A stretch of DNA of 64,000 bases. Origin: Photobacterium pectinilyticum. Its GTDB lineage: Bacteria; Pseudomonadota; Gammaproteobacteria; Enterobacterales; Vibrionaceae. Positions 36,792-45,820 of the stretch are shown here, piece after piece (the stretch's first letter is position 1; every line of letters starts with the position of its first letter). The DNA lies in the NCBI RefSeq assembly GCF_024357955.1, contig NZ_JANEYT010000019.1, forward strand, positions 1-64,000. Reading direction: 5' to 3'. The position numbers and the translations under genes were made by a program. A model generated the notes under the pieces. It made no database searches and was not told where the DNA came from. It saw only the letters and a list, made by a program, of their open reading frames with translations.

Positions 36792-37385
36792 TTAGTTGTC
36801 GATCAGCCAGCCATTTTTAACGGCTAAATTTATTTGTTCGCAAGCGTATTGCCATAGTTTAGGCGTCACTTTTTCTAGGTACGCATTACGGTTTAGGACT
36901 TGCTGTTTGGTTACTGTGTGCTTTACCCAGCTACCACCACCGTTGGACATGTTCTGGATCAACGGCAAAATGCGATCCATCGCTTTGGCAAAGCGGGCAT
37001 CAGCGGTTTCAGCTTGTTCAAATTCCAGCCATAGCGATTTCATTTCGTTGAACTGCGCTTCTGGTAGTAGTCCAAACAAACGGTTGGCTGCAGCCACTTC
37101 TTTTTCTTCTTGGCCGTCTAGTTCATGTTGCTCGGCAAAAGCAAAAGTATCACCAGCATCAATCTCAACGATGTCATGGATGAGTAGCATCATGACTGCG
37201 CGATTCACATCGACAGGCTCTTCGATATAGTCCTTTAGTACTTGTGCCATAAGAGCAATGTGCCAGCTGTGCTCCGCACTGTTTTCCTGGCGATTGTTAT
37301 CTGGCTTTACCATGGTTTTGCGGTAGACCGCTTTTAGGCGATCCAATTCATTAATAAAAGCCAACTGTTTGTCGAGATTAAGCAT
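36792..37385 (-). CDS. HD-domain hydrolase (YfbR/HDDC2-like)
   Basis: A 197-residue cytoplasmic metal-dependent phosphohydrolase. The HD signature is seen as ENSAEHSWHIALMA (metal His), then LLIHDIVEIDAGD with the HD pair, and a further Asp in AMDRILPLIQ. Relatives include 5'-deoxynucleotidases (YfbR) and human HDDC2; the substrate here is not known. A galR-like gene lies 37 bases upstream on the same strand (start at 38421, stop at 37423), and the two may be cotranscribed. Confidence 0.85.
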   Translation of the reverse strand: MLNLDKQLAFINELDRLKAVYRKTMVKPDNNRQENSAEHSWHIALMAQVLKDYIEEPVDVNRAVMMLLIHDIVEIDAGDTFAFAEQHELDGQEEKEVAAANRLFGLLPEAQFNEMKSLWLEFEQAETADARFAKAMDRILPLIQNMSNGGGSWVKHTVTKQQVLNRNAYLEKVTPKLWQYACEQINLAVKNGWLIDN

Positions 37386-37422
37386 ACATTCCTCTTATTG
37401 CTTTTCGATCGTTGTGATCGCG

Positions 37423-38421
37423 TTACTTCTGGGTGACGGACAAGCGTCGTACGAGGGTAGGGACAAACATCCGGGTACACGCCTTGTTTTCATCACCTTT
37501 TGCCAATGACAACGATAGGTTCGCTGCTTGCTCTGCCATGATGTTGATCGGGTAACGAACTGTGGTTAGTTTCGGGCTCAAATATTTTGCGATGATACCA
37601 TCATCGAAACCGATCAGAGAGATATCTTGTGGTGGGGTAAGGCCGTTTTCTTCCAGTACCGATAAACACCCTGCGGCCATGTTGTCGTTGTAAGCGGCAA
37701 CCGCCGTAATTGGCAGATTTTTGGAGAGTAGATTCATCATCGCATGCTCACCACCGGCTTCATCGGGTGAGCTGTATTCAATGTAGCTGTTATCGGTCGG
37801 TAGGTTATAAGCCCGCAGTGCATCGAGGTATCCGGCGAGGCGCTGCTCGGTATCTTCAATGTCATGGTTTGAGCAGGCGTAACCGATATGCTGGTGGCCG
37901 TTCTTGATCAGGTATTCAGTCGCGAGATATGAGCCCTTATGGTTATCGAGTGCAATACAGCGATGGGCTATTTCAGGAATATAGCGGTTGATAACCACCA
38001 TTCCCGGCACCTCATTGGCAAAATCAATCAGCTCTTGATTACTCAGGCCTTTGCTGTGAATGATTAGTGATTCACAACGGCTGTTGATGAGTAGTTCAAT
38101 GGCTTCTTTTTCGGTCGTGGCGTTGTGATAGCCATTGCCGATCAGGGTTTGCTTGCCGTTTTGCCGTGCTATCTGGTCAATGGCTTTTAACATGGAGCCA
38201 AAGAAGGGATCAGAGACATCGCCGACAACTACGCCAATTGTATTGGTGGATTGGTTAACCAAGGCTCTGGCATTGGCATTGGGACGATAGCCAAGCTCTT
38301 TCATCGCCTGTGTCACTGATGAAATTGAGGCCTTACTGGCCTTGGGTGATTTATTGATCACGCGTGATACCGTTGCAACGGAAACACCGGCCAGTTTGGC
38401 CACATCCTTAATCGTAGCCAT
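37423..38421 (-). CDS. galR: LacI-family repressor, GalR type
   Basis: A 332-residue repressor with an N-terminal helix-turn-helix (MATIKDVAKLAGVSVATVSRVIN) and a periplasmic-binding-protein-like ligand domain. The text is very close to E. coli GalR/GalS throughout (SPKAS, GYRPNANARALV, GDVSDPFFGSM, LIGNGYHN, RRLSV end), so it probably senses galactose and represses galactose genes. A GTGTAACCGTTACCAA site lies 127 bases upstream, suggesting autoregulation. A second paralogue is encoded at 45821. The gene sits far from galE, upstream of the HD gene. Confidence 0.9.
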   Translation of the reverse strand: MATIKDVAKLAGVSVATVSRVINKSPKASKASISSVTQAMKELGYRPNANARALVNQSTNTIGVVVGDVSDPFFGSMLKAIDQIARQNGKQTLIGNGYHNATTEKEAIELLINSRCESLIIHSKGLSNQELIDFANEVPGMVVINRYIPEIAHRCIALDNHKGSYLATEYLIKNGHQHIGYACSNHDIEDTEQRLAGYLDALRAYNLPTDNSYIEYSSPDEAGGEHAMMNLLSKNLPITAVAAYNDNMAAGCLSVLEENGLTPPQDISLIGFDDGIIAKYLSPKLTTVRYPINIMAEQAANLSLSLAKGDENKACTRMFVPTLVRRLSVTQK

Positions 38422-38633
38422 GGCTACACATCCTAGCTCAAATCAAACTTGCTGCCTATTAAACACCGACTGTGTAACGGGTGCAATCATATTGCAGTGA
38501 AAATCAGTGCGACTTACTATATTTATTAAAAATCAAGGAGAAAAGAAGTGTAACCGTTACCAAATGATCGTTGTTATTGTCTGGTTTTACTTACAATTTT
38601 GACGTTGTTTTAACTCAAACCGGTATAGAAAAG
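38422..38633. other. Promoter region of galR
   Basis: The region holds GTGTAACCGTTACCAA at 38548-38563 and a weaker GTGTAAC-containing sequence at 38472-38487. Otherwise it is AT-rich. Confidence 0.4.
38548..38563. promoter_or_regulatory. GalR-like operator upstream of galR
   Basis: GTGTAACCGTTACCAA fits most of GTGNAANCGNTTNCAC. It lies in front of the regulator gene and may serve autoregulation. Confidence 0.5.
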
Positions 38634-38657
38634 GGGAGCAGTCATTAACTACTCCCC
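38634..38657 (-). terminator. Hairpin downstream of artM
   Basis: GGGGAG/CTCCCC stem with a 12- to 13-base loop, about 80 bases past the artM stop. Its T tail is short, so its terminator role is probable but not firm. Confidence 0.55.
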
Positions 38658-38734
38658 ATTCGTTTATATGCATCATCCAGTATTTCAATCCATTGGACAA
38701 AAATTAGATATTAAATATGTTTGTCTTAACCTAC

Positions 38735-39406
38735 TTATCGTGCAACTTCAAACGCGAGAGCCTTCTTTTCTACCTGTCTGAAAACGAGGGTAAGCACGCC
38801 ATTGACTGTTAAATAAAAGGCACCCGCGACGCTAAAGACCATTAATGTATCGTAGGTCTGAGCGTTGATACGCTGTGCATACCCCATGATGTCCATAATG
38901 GTGATGGTACTGGCAAGTGATGTGCCCTTGAAGACAAGAATGACTTCGTTGGAATAAGCGGGAATGGCGCGGCGAATCGCATAGGGTAATAGTACCCCCA
39001 GCGTTGCTTTGGTATCCATTCCCAAGGCTTTACAGGCTTGCCATTGACCAGAAGGAATCGCATTGAATGCGCCTTTGAACAGTTGGGTACTGTATGCCGC
39101 TGTATTAAGTGCGAGTGCAAGCATTGCACAGAACCAAGGCTGGCTTAGCCAGTGCCACAAAATGCTTTCTCGTACCCACTCAAACTGACCTGGTCCGTAG
39201 TAAATCAAAAAGATCTGTACCAGCAATGGCGTACCGGTAAATAAAGTAATGATCCCCCGGCTTAGCCAATGAAGGCCTGGTGTTCTCAATATAAGCGTTA
39301 AAGTCATCAATAACGCCAATGTACAACCCACGATTAAGGACACGGCTGTTAGCTCAAGACTGACGACTAACCCTTCGAGCAGTTGCCAAACGTGCTGTTC
39401 ATTCAT
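38735..39406 (-). CDS. artM: Arginine ABC transporter permease ArtM
   Basis: A 223-residue polar amino acid permease with about five hydrophobic segments and an EAA-type loop ([23 protein letters not shown]). Last gene of the artP-artI/J-artQ-artM order, overlapping artQ by four bases (ATGA), which shows translational coupling. ArtM pairs with ArtQ; substrate is arginine or a similar basic amino acid by synteny with E. coli. Confidence 0.92.
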   Translation of the reverse strand: MNEQHVWQLLEGLVVSLELTAVSLIVGCTLALLMTLTLILRTPGLHWLSRGIITLFTGTPLLVQIFLIYYGPGQFEWVRESILWHWLSQPWFCAMLALALNTAAYSTQLFKGAFNAIPSGQWQACKALGMDTKATLGVLLPYAIRRAIPAYSNEVILVFKGTSLASTITIMDIMGYAQRINAQTYDTLMVFSVAGAFYLTVNGVLTLVFRQVEKKALAFEVAR

Positions 39407-40152
39407 GCGCTTGCTCCTTTTACTGGATTAGCGGGTGCTGGCTTGTTTTGTACTGATTTACTTTTAACAGATGTGCTTTGTGGTGAGTTGCCATCTTGTA
39501 CGCTAAATTTTTTATCGAGCTGTTTAACAACGCGTTGAGTGATCAATGTGATGACTAAATAGACGGCTGCTGCACAGGCATACCAAGTAAAACTTTCGTG
39601 GGTAGCCGCTGCTGTTAACTGGGCCTGTTTTAGTAGGTCAGTAACACCAATCAAAGAGACCAGCGCTGTGTCTTTGAGCAGCACAAGCCATTGGTTCGTC
39701 AATCCAGGAAGGGCATGTCTAACCGCTTGTGGCAGAACAATCTTAAAGAATGCACGTAGTTTGCTGATCCCTAATGCACTTGCCGCTTCGCGCTGACCGC
39801 TAGGTACAGCCTTTAGCGCGCCTCGCAATGTCTGGGAGGCATAAGCAGCAAAAATAAGGGATAAGGCAATGACCCCTGACAGAAATGGGCTAACTTCGAT
39901 GAAATCTCCGGTCAGCAAAAACAATATTTGCGTTGAGCCGAAGAAGATAAACAGTACAACCAATATTTCAGGTAAGCCCCGAAGCACGGTGACCAGCGCG
40001 GTAACAGGCCAAGCTATGGCACGAAACCGTGACATTTCACCGCTGGCAAACAATACAGCCAAGACCAACCCAACAGTGACGCTGGCTAGGCTAAGCTGGA
40101 TAGTCACCCAGCTTGCCTCAAGTAGCGTCAGAGCATAACCTGATAACGCCAT
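39403..40152 (-). CDS. artQ: Arginine ABC transporter permease ArtQ
   Basis: A 249-residue inner-membrane permease with the EAA loop [23 protein letters not shown]. The C-terminal end ([14 protein letters not shown]) is a low-complexity tail that is unusual for ArtQ. It is separated from the substrate-binding gene by three bases. Confidence 0.92.
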   Translation of the reverse strand: MALSGYALTLLEASWVTIQLSLASVTVGLVLAVLFASGEMSRFRAIAWPVTALVTVLRGLPEILVVLFIFFGSTQILFLLTGDFIEVSPFLSGVIALSLIFAAYASQTLRGALKAVPSGQREAASALGISKLRAFFKIVLPQAVRHALPGLTNQWLVLLKDTALVSLIGVTDLLKQAQLTAAATHESFTWYACAAAVYLVITLITQRVVKQLDKKFSVQDGNSPQSTSVKSKSVQNKPAPANPVKGASA

Positions 40153-40155
40153 AGA

Positions 40156-40887
40156 TTACTCACCAAAGTACTTGTTGAAGATTTCATCGTACTGGCCATT
40201 GTTCTTCACGGTTTTCAGTGCCGTGTTCAGTTTGTCCAGCAGTTCTTGGTTGTCTTTATTGATGGCAATACCAAAACCGTTACCGAAGTATTTAGCGCTG
40301 GTTACTTGATCACCTACATAAACAAGGCTGTCGTTCTTCTTGAACCATTCAGCCACTACGGCGGTATCACCAAATACAGAGTCGATACGACCATTTTGCA
40401 TATCGATAAATGCATCCTGGTAGCTTCCATATGGAACGGCGGTGACACCGTCAAGTTGTTCGGTTAAGTAGCTTTGGTGGGTTGAACCATTTTGTACACC
40501 GACACGTTTGCCGTTTAGTGCAGCTTGATCTGCAACCTTGCCGTCTAGGGCAACAAAAGCGGCTGAGTTGTCGTAGTAAGCGTTAGTGAAGTTCACTACT
40601 TGCTGGCGCTGTTCAGTAATATCAATACCTGAGATGGCTGCATCATAACGACGGAATTTTAGAGCTGGGATCAGGCTATCAAAAGGTTGGTTGTGGAAAG
40701 TACATTTTGCCTCAATGACATCACACAGTGCATTGGCCAGATCAACATCAAAGCCTTGAATCTCATTATTCTCGTCAACGTATTCAAATGGGGCATAAGT
40801 TGCTTCCATCGCAAACTTAATTTCTTCCTGAGCGGCAGCGTTAGCTGAAACCAAACCAATCAATGTAGCCAATACAATCTTTTTCAT
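40156..40887 (-). CDS. artI: Arginine ABC transporter substrate-binding protein ArtI/ArtJ
   Basis: A 243-residue periplasmic protein with a signal peptide (MKKIVLATLIGLVSANAAA). The mature fold is of the polar amino acid type (FAMEATYAPFEYVDENNEIQGFDVDLA). The ATG at 40887 is chosen because the signal peptide begins there; 24 residues upstream in frame are not signal-like. As in E. coli artPIQM the gene lies between artP and artQ. Basic amino acid binding is inferred from the operon. Confidence 0.92.
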   Translation of the reverse strand: MKKIVLATLIGLVSANAAAQEEIKFAMEATYAPFEYVDENNEIQGFDVDLANALCDVIEAKCTFHNQPFDSLIPALKFRRYDAAISGIDITEQRQQVVNFTNAYYDNSAAFVALDGKVADQAALNGKRVGVQNGSTHQSYLTEQLDGVTAVPYGSYQDAFIDMQNGRIDSVFGDTAVVAEWFKKNDSLVYVGDQVTSAKYFGNGFGIAINKDNQELLDKLNTALKTVKNNGQYDEIFNKYFGE

Positions 40888-40982
40888 CGCGATACTCCGT
40901 GCGTCGTTAGGTGCAGCATCAAGTGGGTAGGTGATGCTGAAAATAGGGTATGTTCCCAATGTCTTTGGGTATATAAATCAAT

Positions 40983-41711
40983 TTAGTGGGTGAGGTATTC
41001 CGCAAATTCCGGTGTGGCCGGATGGGTAAATGCCTCTTTGGTGCCGTGTTCCACCATGCGGCCTTTTTCAAGGTACAGCACGTGGCTGGCGATTTTCTTG
41101 GCGAATTCTACTTCATGGGTTACCACCACTTGGGTGATACCTGTTTCACCAAGATCATTGATGATTTTGACAACCTGATTGGTAATTTCAGGATCGAGTG
41201 CGGCAGTTGGCTCATCAAATAACAGCACTTCTGGCTTCATCATCAGGGCGCGGGCAATAGCAACTCGCTGTTGTTGCCCACCCGATAATTGCAAGGGCCA
41301 AGCTTCCGCTTTATCTGCCAGCTGTAATTTTGTCAGCAATGTCAGGGCTTCGTCGGTTGCCTGAGTCTTAGAAATCCCTGCAACTTTCATCGGCGCTTCT
41401 ATCAAGTTTTCCATCACAGTAAGGTGAGGCCATAGGTTGTACTGCTGGAACACCATACCGACTTTACGTCTTAATTTTAGTGCCTGCTTTTCACATATTG
41501 ACTGGGCAAAATCATAGGCTTCGTTGGCGACCTGTAGCTGACCACTGCTAGCGTTTTCCAGTAAGTTCAGCACTCTTAGTAAAGAGCTTTTGCCTGCGCC
41601 ACTTGGGCCAAGCAATACCAAGGTTTCCCCTTTGCCACAGGTGAACTCAACATCATGAAGAACCTGGGTATTACCATAGAATTTATTAACACTCTTTACT
41701 TGAATACTCAT
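40983..41711 (-). CDS. artP: Arginine ABC transporter ATP-binding protein ArtP
   Basis: A 242-residue ATPase with GPSGAGKSS (Walker A), [19 protein letters not shown] and VTHEVEFA. First gene of artPIQM, with 95 bases to the substrate-binding gene. Confidence 0.93.
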   Translation of the reverse strand: MSIQVKSVNKFYGNTQVLHDVEFTCGKGETLVLLGPSGAGKSSLLRVLNLLENASSGQLQVANEAYDFAQSICEKQALKLRRKVGMVFQQYNLWPHLTVMENLIEAPMKVAGISKTQATDEALTLLTKLQLADKAEAWPLQLSGGQQQRVAIARALMMKPEVLLFDEPTAALDPEITNQVVKIINDLGETGITQVVVTHEVEFAKKIASHVLYLEKGRMVEHGTKEAFTHPATPEFAEYLTH

Positions 41712-41986
41712 GCTGACTTACTGCATTAAACGTCATTTGATGGTTATATTACCCAGAGTGAGATCTTATGCAAGAAAAATGTATAAAATATTCCGTAGGT
41801 TGCATTTTTGTTTGATTTTTGTTCTGTGGTTTGGGTTTTTTGCCATTTAAACCACTGTAAATACACAAATGGTGCGGCAGATGTGAAAGGGACAAGAAAG
41901 TGAACAAGAGAGAGGGGAATAATTACGCATTTGTTTGGCGAAAAGAAAAGCGAGAATGTTGATACCCTGCATAAAGCAGCAGATGT
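41712..41986. other. Promoter region of the art operon
   Basis: About 275 AT-rich bases, with poly-T stretches (41780-41850). No ArgR box was found with certainty. Confidence 0.4.
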
Positions 41987-42014
41987 AAAAAAGGCCACTT
42001 AGAAAGCGGCCTTT
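41987..42014 (-). terminator. Terminator downstream of punC
   Basis: AAAGGCC/GGCCTTT stem with an eleven-base loop, about 30 bases past the punC stop, with A run on the minus strand side corresponding to T tail. Confidence 0.8.
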
Positions 42015-42043
42015 GACTGTCTGGGGTTTACCGTGTGATGAAA

Positions 42044-43252
42044 TTATACCGTTTGGGCAATTTCGGCTGTTTCGCGGCGGGCTTTAACGACAAACGTATA
42101 ACCAATAAGTGCTACAAAACCGGTGATAAACATCGCAATGGTTACCGTTATCAAGCCGTGCATTGCGAATGCTGATACTAAGCCACTTGCTGCGAAACAG
42201 ACCATTGTTTGCAGGAAGTTAAGTAAGCCTGCTGCTGTCGCACTACAGTTTTTGAAATCTTCCAATGCTTTGCTGATGATAAGCGGGTAAATTGCACCGT
42301 TAGCCACCGCTAGGAAACAGAATGGTACAAGGATAGGCCAAATTGTGGTCGGCTCTGTCTGAATCGAGATCATGAACATAATCGTTACGCTGGCAAAGAA
42401 TAGCTTCAGGATCCACGGAAGCAATTGCTGGCTATCGTATTTGTTCAGTAGGGTACGGCAACCGTAACCACCGATGATGAACGCAACAGTTTGTGGCGCG
42501 TAGCTCAGGCCGATATCTGCACCCGAGTAACCCATAGCGGCCATGACAAATGGTGAGCCTGTTAGGTAAGCAAAGAAAGCAGCAGAACACGCAGCAAAAA
42601 TGATCATGTTACCAATGAATTTTTTTGAACTCAGGATTTGAGCATAGTCACGGCGTAGCTGTACCATTATTTTTTCTTGTTTTTTGTCCAAATTCGCACT
42701 TTCAGTTTCCTTAAGCGTCATAATGGACAAAACAGCACCAAAGCCAACCAGAGCAACAAAGATGCTACGCCAGCCAAACTGGTGCTCAAGCATCGCGCCT
42801 GCAAGGGGAGCAAGTGCTGGTGATAGGGCAACTAATGGCATGATGGTCGCAAATACACGCTCAGAGACTTTGCCTTCGTAGCGGTCGATAACGACAGCTT
42901 GCCAGATCACGGTAGCGCTACATGCGCCTAGTGCCTGTGCAAAGCGAGCTGCCAACATAAGCTCAACATTCGGAGCAAAGGCACAGAATACAGAAGCGAT
43001 ACTGAAGAGCGTCATACCGCCTATTAGCACTTTGATACGACCAATACGATCAGACAGTGGGCCGTAAATAAGCTGGCCGATTGCCATACCTAACAAGAAA
43101 ATACTGAGTGTTAGGCCAATAAGTGATTGTGATGTATCAAAATCCTCTCGAATTACTTCGAAAGCAGGAAGGTACATGTCAGTTGCTAGGAAGCCCAGCA
43201 TACTTAAACACGCAAACCACATAGTGGTCATTTTTGAAGGTTGATTTGTCAT
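42044..43252 (-). CDS. punC: MFS efflux/uptake protein of Bcr/CflA type, PunC-like
   Basis: A 402-residue twelve-helix carrier of the drug/H+ antiporter DHA1 (Bcr/CflA) family, with loop GPLSDRIGRIKVLIGG and an Asp/Arg-rich first half. The divergent LysR gene beside it is clearly PunR-like. In E. coli the ydhB-ydhC pair (punR-punC) controls purine uptake or export, so a nucleoside/purine role is the best guess here too. Confidence 0.82.
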   Translation of the reverse strand: MTNQPSKMTTMWFACLSMLGFLATDMYLPAFEVIREDFDTSQSLIGLTLSIFLLGMAIGQLIYGPLSDRIGRIKVLIGGMTLFSIASVFCAFAPNVELMLAARFAQALGACSATVIWQAVVIDRYEGKVSERVFATIMPLVALSPALAPLAGAMLEHQFGWRSIFVALVGFGAVLSIMTLKETESANLDKKQEKIMVQLRRDYAQILSSKKFIGNMIIFAACSAAFFAYLTGSPFVMAAMGYSGADIGLSYAPQTVAFIIGGYGCRTLLNKYDSQQLLPWILKLFFASVTIMFMISIQTEPTTIWPILVPFCFLAVANGAIYPLIISKALEDFKNCSATAAGLLNFLQTMVCFAASGLVSAFAMHGLITVTIAMFITGFVALIGYTFVVKARRETAEIAQTV

Positions 43253-43521
43253 AGTTTTATTTCATTAGCTGTTTTGTACTTTGCGGCAAGTCTATACATG
43301 GTTTTTTATGGTGTGAAACGGTAAAATTTCAACGTTGCTTTCAATAAATTTGATTTGATTGTTTTTGCATCAATGTAGCGTGCTTTACCTTGCGCACAGA
43401 GTAAGGTTGAATATTGCACAATTTGTGTTAATTGGGTGCTACTTGTTGTGTTATTGCTGTGAAAATCAGCAACTCTGGCTGCGGTTTTAACGAGCTAGGC
43501 ACGAACTAAAGGAAGATCCTG
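43253..43521. other. Divergent promoter region between punC and punR
   Basis: 269 bases with two outward promoters expected. Several TTG..CAA half-palindromes are seen, but none is a clear LysR T-N11-A site. Confidence 0.4.
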
Positions 43522-44424
43522 ATGTTTTCATATAACGACTTACAAGTGATTGATGTGGTTGCTCGGCGCGGAAGTTTTTCGGCTGCTGCTGAAGAATTAC
43601 ACAAAGTGCCCAGTGCAATTAGCTATACCGTCAGGGTGATTGAGGAGCGGTTAGCCGTCGACTTGTTTGTTCGGCTTCACCGGCAAGTGCAGTTAACCCC
43701 AGCTGGGGAGTTTTTTGTTGAGGAAGCCAGAGGGCTACTCAAGCAGATGGAGATGCTGAAACTGCAAACCCAGCGTGTTGCCAATGGCTGGTCACAAAGT
43801 GTGTCGGTGGCGCTTGATACGGTGGTTCGTGAGAGCCGGGTAAATACACTGGTACGAGATTTCTATCGGCAATTCCCTGATATGGAGTTACATCTGACGA
43901 TGGAGGTGTTCAACGGCGTATGGGATGCGTTGTCGGATGGCCGGGCAGATATTGCTATCGGCGCAACGGCAGCGGTGCCAGTTAGCGGATATTTTGATTA
44001 TCGCGACATGGGAGTTTTGGAGTGGCGGTTTGTCGTTAGCCCTGATCATCCTTTGGCTGATATAGACTATCCACTGGAAGCTAAAGAGTTGGTAGAGTAT
44101 CCGGCTATCTGCCTTGAAGATACGTCACGGGTATTGCCTAAGCGAGTGACGTGGTTGATGGATAACCAGCGTCGGATCATGGTACCGAACTGGCACAGTG
44201 CGATGTCATGTTTGAAATCAGGACTTGGGATTTGTGTGGTGCCAGAGCACAAGGCCTTGCCACTTATCGAAAGCGGTGAGTTGGTGGAAAAACAACTCGC
44301 AGTAAAGCCACCAGTCAGCCCTTGTTGTTTGGCTTGGAACAAAGAAAGTCAAAACCCAGCGATTGATTGGCTGCTCGATTACCTGGGTGACAGCGAGCAG
44401 CTCCATCGCGAATGGATGCGGTAA
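43522..44424 (+). CDS. punR: LysR-type regulator PunR (YdhB)
   Basis: A 300-residue LysR regulator with an N-terminal wHTH (SFSAAAEELHKVPSAISYTVRVIEERL). The effector domain retains the phrase EVFNGVWDALSDGRADIAIGAT, very close to E. coli PunR/YdhB. It activates the divergent punC carrier in response to purine nucleosides in E. coli. It is convergent with the DUF2986 gene (22-base gap). Confidence 0.9.
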   Translation: MFSYNDLQVIDVVARRGSFSAAAEELHKVPSAISYTVRVIEERLAVDLFVRLHRQVQLTPAGEFFVEEARGLLKQMEMLKLQTQRVANGWSQSVSVALDTVVRESRVNTLVRDFYRQFPDMELHLTMEVFNGVWDALSDGRADIAIGATAAVPVSGYFDYRDMGVLEWRFVVSPDHPLADIDYPLEAKELVEYPAICLEDTSRVLPKRVTWLMDNQRRIMVPNWHSAMSCLKSGLGICVVPEHKALPLIESGELVEKQLAVKPPVSPCCLAWNKESQNPAIDWLLDYLGDSEQLHREWMR

Positions 44425-44446
44425 GCCCATTCTTTGCTGCTGATGA

Positions 44447-44644
44447 TTATTCCGCTGGTTGCTCGCCTTCAGCACTTTCAGTTGGATTCACACCTTGTGC
44501 TTGTTCAGCTTGTTGGGCTTCCGCTTCCATCTTGGCGCGTTCGGCCTTGGAGATGTAGCGTGGTTTGTTGCTGCGGTGCAGCTTGGCGTTTGTTTTCTTC
44601 TGCCTTTTCTTCAGCGCTTCGTTAATTTTCTTCTTGCGGTTCAT
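44447..44644 (-). CDS. DUF2986 family basic protein
   Basis: A 65-residue protein with a strongly basic first half (MNRKKKINEALKKRQKKTNAKLH) and an acidic Glu/Gln/Ala tail. The text RYISKAERAKM is typical of DUF2986, a family seen mainly in Vibrionaceae and related marine bacteria. Function unknown; RNA or ribosome association is a guess from the charge only. Confidence 0.85.
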   Translation of the reverse strand: MNRKKKINEALKKRQKKTNAKLHRSNKPRYISKAERAKMEAEAQQAEQAQGVNPTESAEGEQPAE

Positions 44645-44736
44645 GGTTACATACCAAATCGAAATTGGCTGGCAATTCTAGGGGGAATTGCGAAAGAAGT
44701 GAAGAAGGGATTACGTTTATGCTGTCGAGAGAGGTG

Positions 44737-44760
44737 AAACGCCGGACTTTGCCGGCGTTT
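44737..44760 (-). terminator. Hairpin downstream of the secreted acidic protein gene
   Basis: AAACGCCGG/CCGGCGTTT stem with a six-base loop lies 20 bases past the stop at 44780 on the minus strand. There is no long T run. Confidence 0.6.
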
Positions 44761-44779
44761 GTGTAGTTTTCGAGAGCTG

Positions 44780-45412
44780 CTATTCCTCTTCTTCTAGCTC
44801 AATCGGTTCTATAGGGCATCCATCTGGAGCTGTTCCGGTTGGTACAGGTTCCTCTTCAGAGAAAAATCCAACGCCAACTTTTGCCGTTTTTGCTTTTTTC
44901 AAGCTTATTACAACTTTATCGCCAGGCTGTACATCGGGGACTGAATCACCCTTATCTGTTCGAAGGACAATACCAGCCCCACCGCATCGATTGGCGTCAG
45001 TGTCTTCGCTTGTCTCTTCCCAAGCGGCCTCTTCAGCGAGATATTTAAACATGCTTCCTTCGGCGAAAACTTTAATTACAAAGGGGGTATTGAGATCACA
45101 AAAGGTTACGTTTACGCCTTCATCGTCAATCGTTTCACAGGATGCTTGATCAACAAGGTCAACGAGTGCGCCGTTGGACTTTTGATTGTATTGATCGTTT
45201 ACATTGAGACCACCAATTTCAATGATTAGACGTTTTTCACCATCATCCTCATGTCGAATGAGAGCTTCGAAATCCCATTCAAGGTTAGTTTCAGTTGCAT
45301 AGTTTTTAGGTGTGACATCTGCAAAGTATCTAGTGCTACCAGCCGTTGCTGTGAATGAGAGTGTTGTTAGTAATACCGCAGTTGTTGCTGCCAACTTGAA
45401 GTTAGAAGACAT
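44780..45412 (-). CDS. Secreted protein of unknown function with acidic tail
   Basis: A 210-residue protein with a signal peptide (MSSNFKLAATTAVLLTTLSFTATA). The mature part is beta-rich and contains four cysteines (near SCETID, FCDLNT, RCGGAG and GCPIEP), perhaps two disulfides. The C-terminus ends in a run of glutamates (ELEEEE). I do not recognise the family. SD is GGAGAAA (45418-45424 on the minus strand). Confidence 0.7.
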   Translation of the reverse strand: MSSNFKLAATTAVLLTTLSFTATAGSTRYFADVTPKNYATETNLEWDFEALIRHEDDGEKRLIIEIGGLNVNDQYNQKSNGALVDLVDQASCETIDDEGVNVTFCDLNTPFVIKVFAEGSMFKYLAEEAAWEETSEDTDANRCGGAGIVLRTDKGDSVPDVQPGDKVVISLKKAKTAKVGVGFFSEEEPVPTGTAPDGCPIEPIELEEEE

Positions 45413-45777
45413 AGTTTTCTCCGTGAAATGAAGTTTCTTTATTGATTGGCAACTAAAGAATAAATTGATGTTAGCTTTTGTATTTCTATTTATTGAGAAA
45501 TTATGTAGCGATCAAATGGGTATATTAAAATATAAATTATTTTGTGATTTTTTATTGCTAAATACAAATTGAGATTGTCTCAAGATACCGTTGTGGAATT
45601 AAGCAAAGTTGTGATAGAGGTAATAAATAAATGACAACAAAAAGGTGAATTCACATTGGTTGCGGAAAATTACCTTTGCTTGGGTGGCCAGCTTTCTTAG
45701 ACAATGGGCATCATAAGGATGGTTGGCTTTACCATATGTATATGTTTGCTAAATAAGGCATGGAAGAGCAATAAAAA
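45413..45777. other. AT-rich intergenic region
   Basis: About 365 bases upstream of the secreted-protein gene. No ORF of substance is seen. Confidence 0.4.
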
Positions 45778-45800
45778 AGCCAAACTTTTTTGTCTGGCTC
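45778..45800 (-). terminator. Terminator downstream of the second GalR-type regulator gene
   Basis: On the minus strand AGCCAGAC pairs with GTTTGGCT (one G-T pair) around a loop of A, followed by TTTTTT. It lies 20 bases beyond the stop at 45821. Confidence 0.85.
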
Positions 45801-45820
45801 TTATTGTTTAGAACTGTGTT

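Noticed and set aside
45413-45777. Small RNA candidate in an AT-rich gap
   Set aside because: No promoter-terminator pair or hairpin that would support it; the only terminator belongs to the regulator gene.
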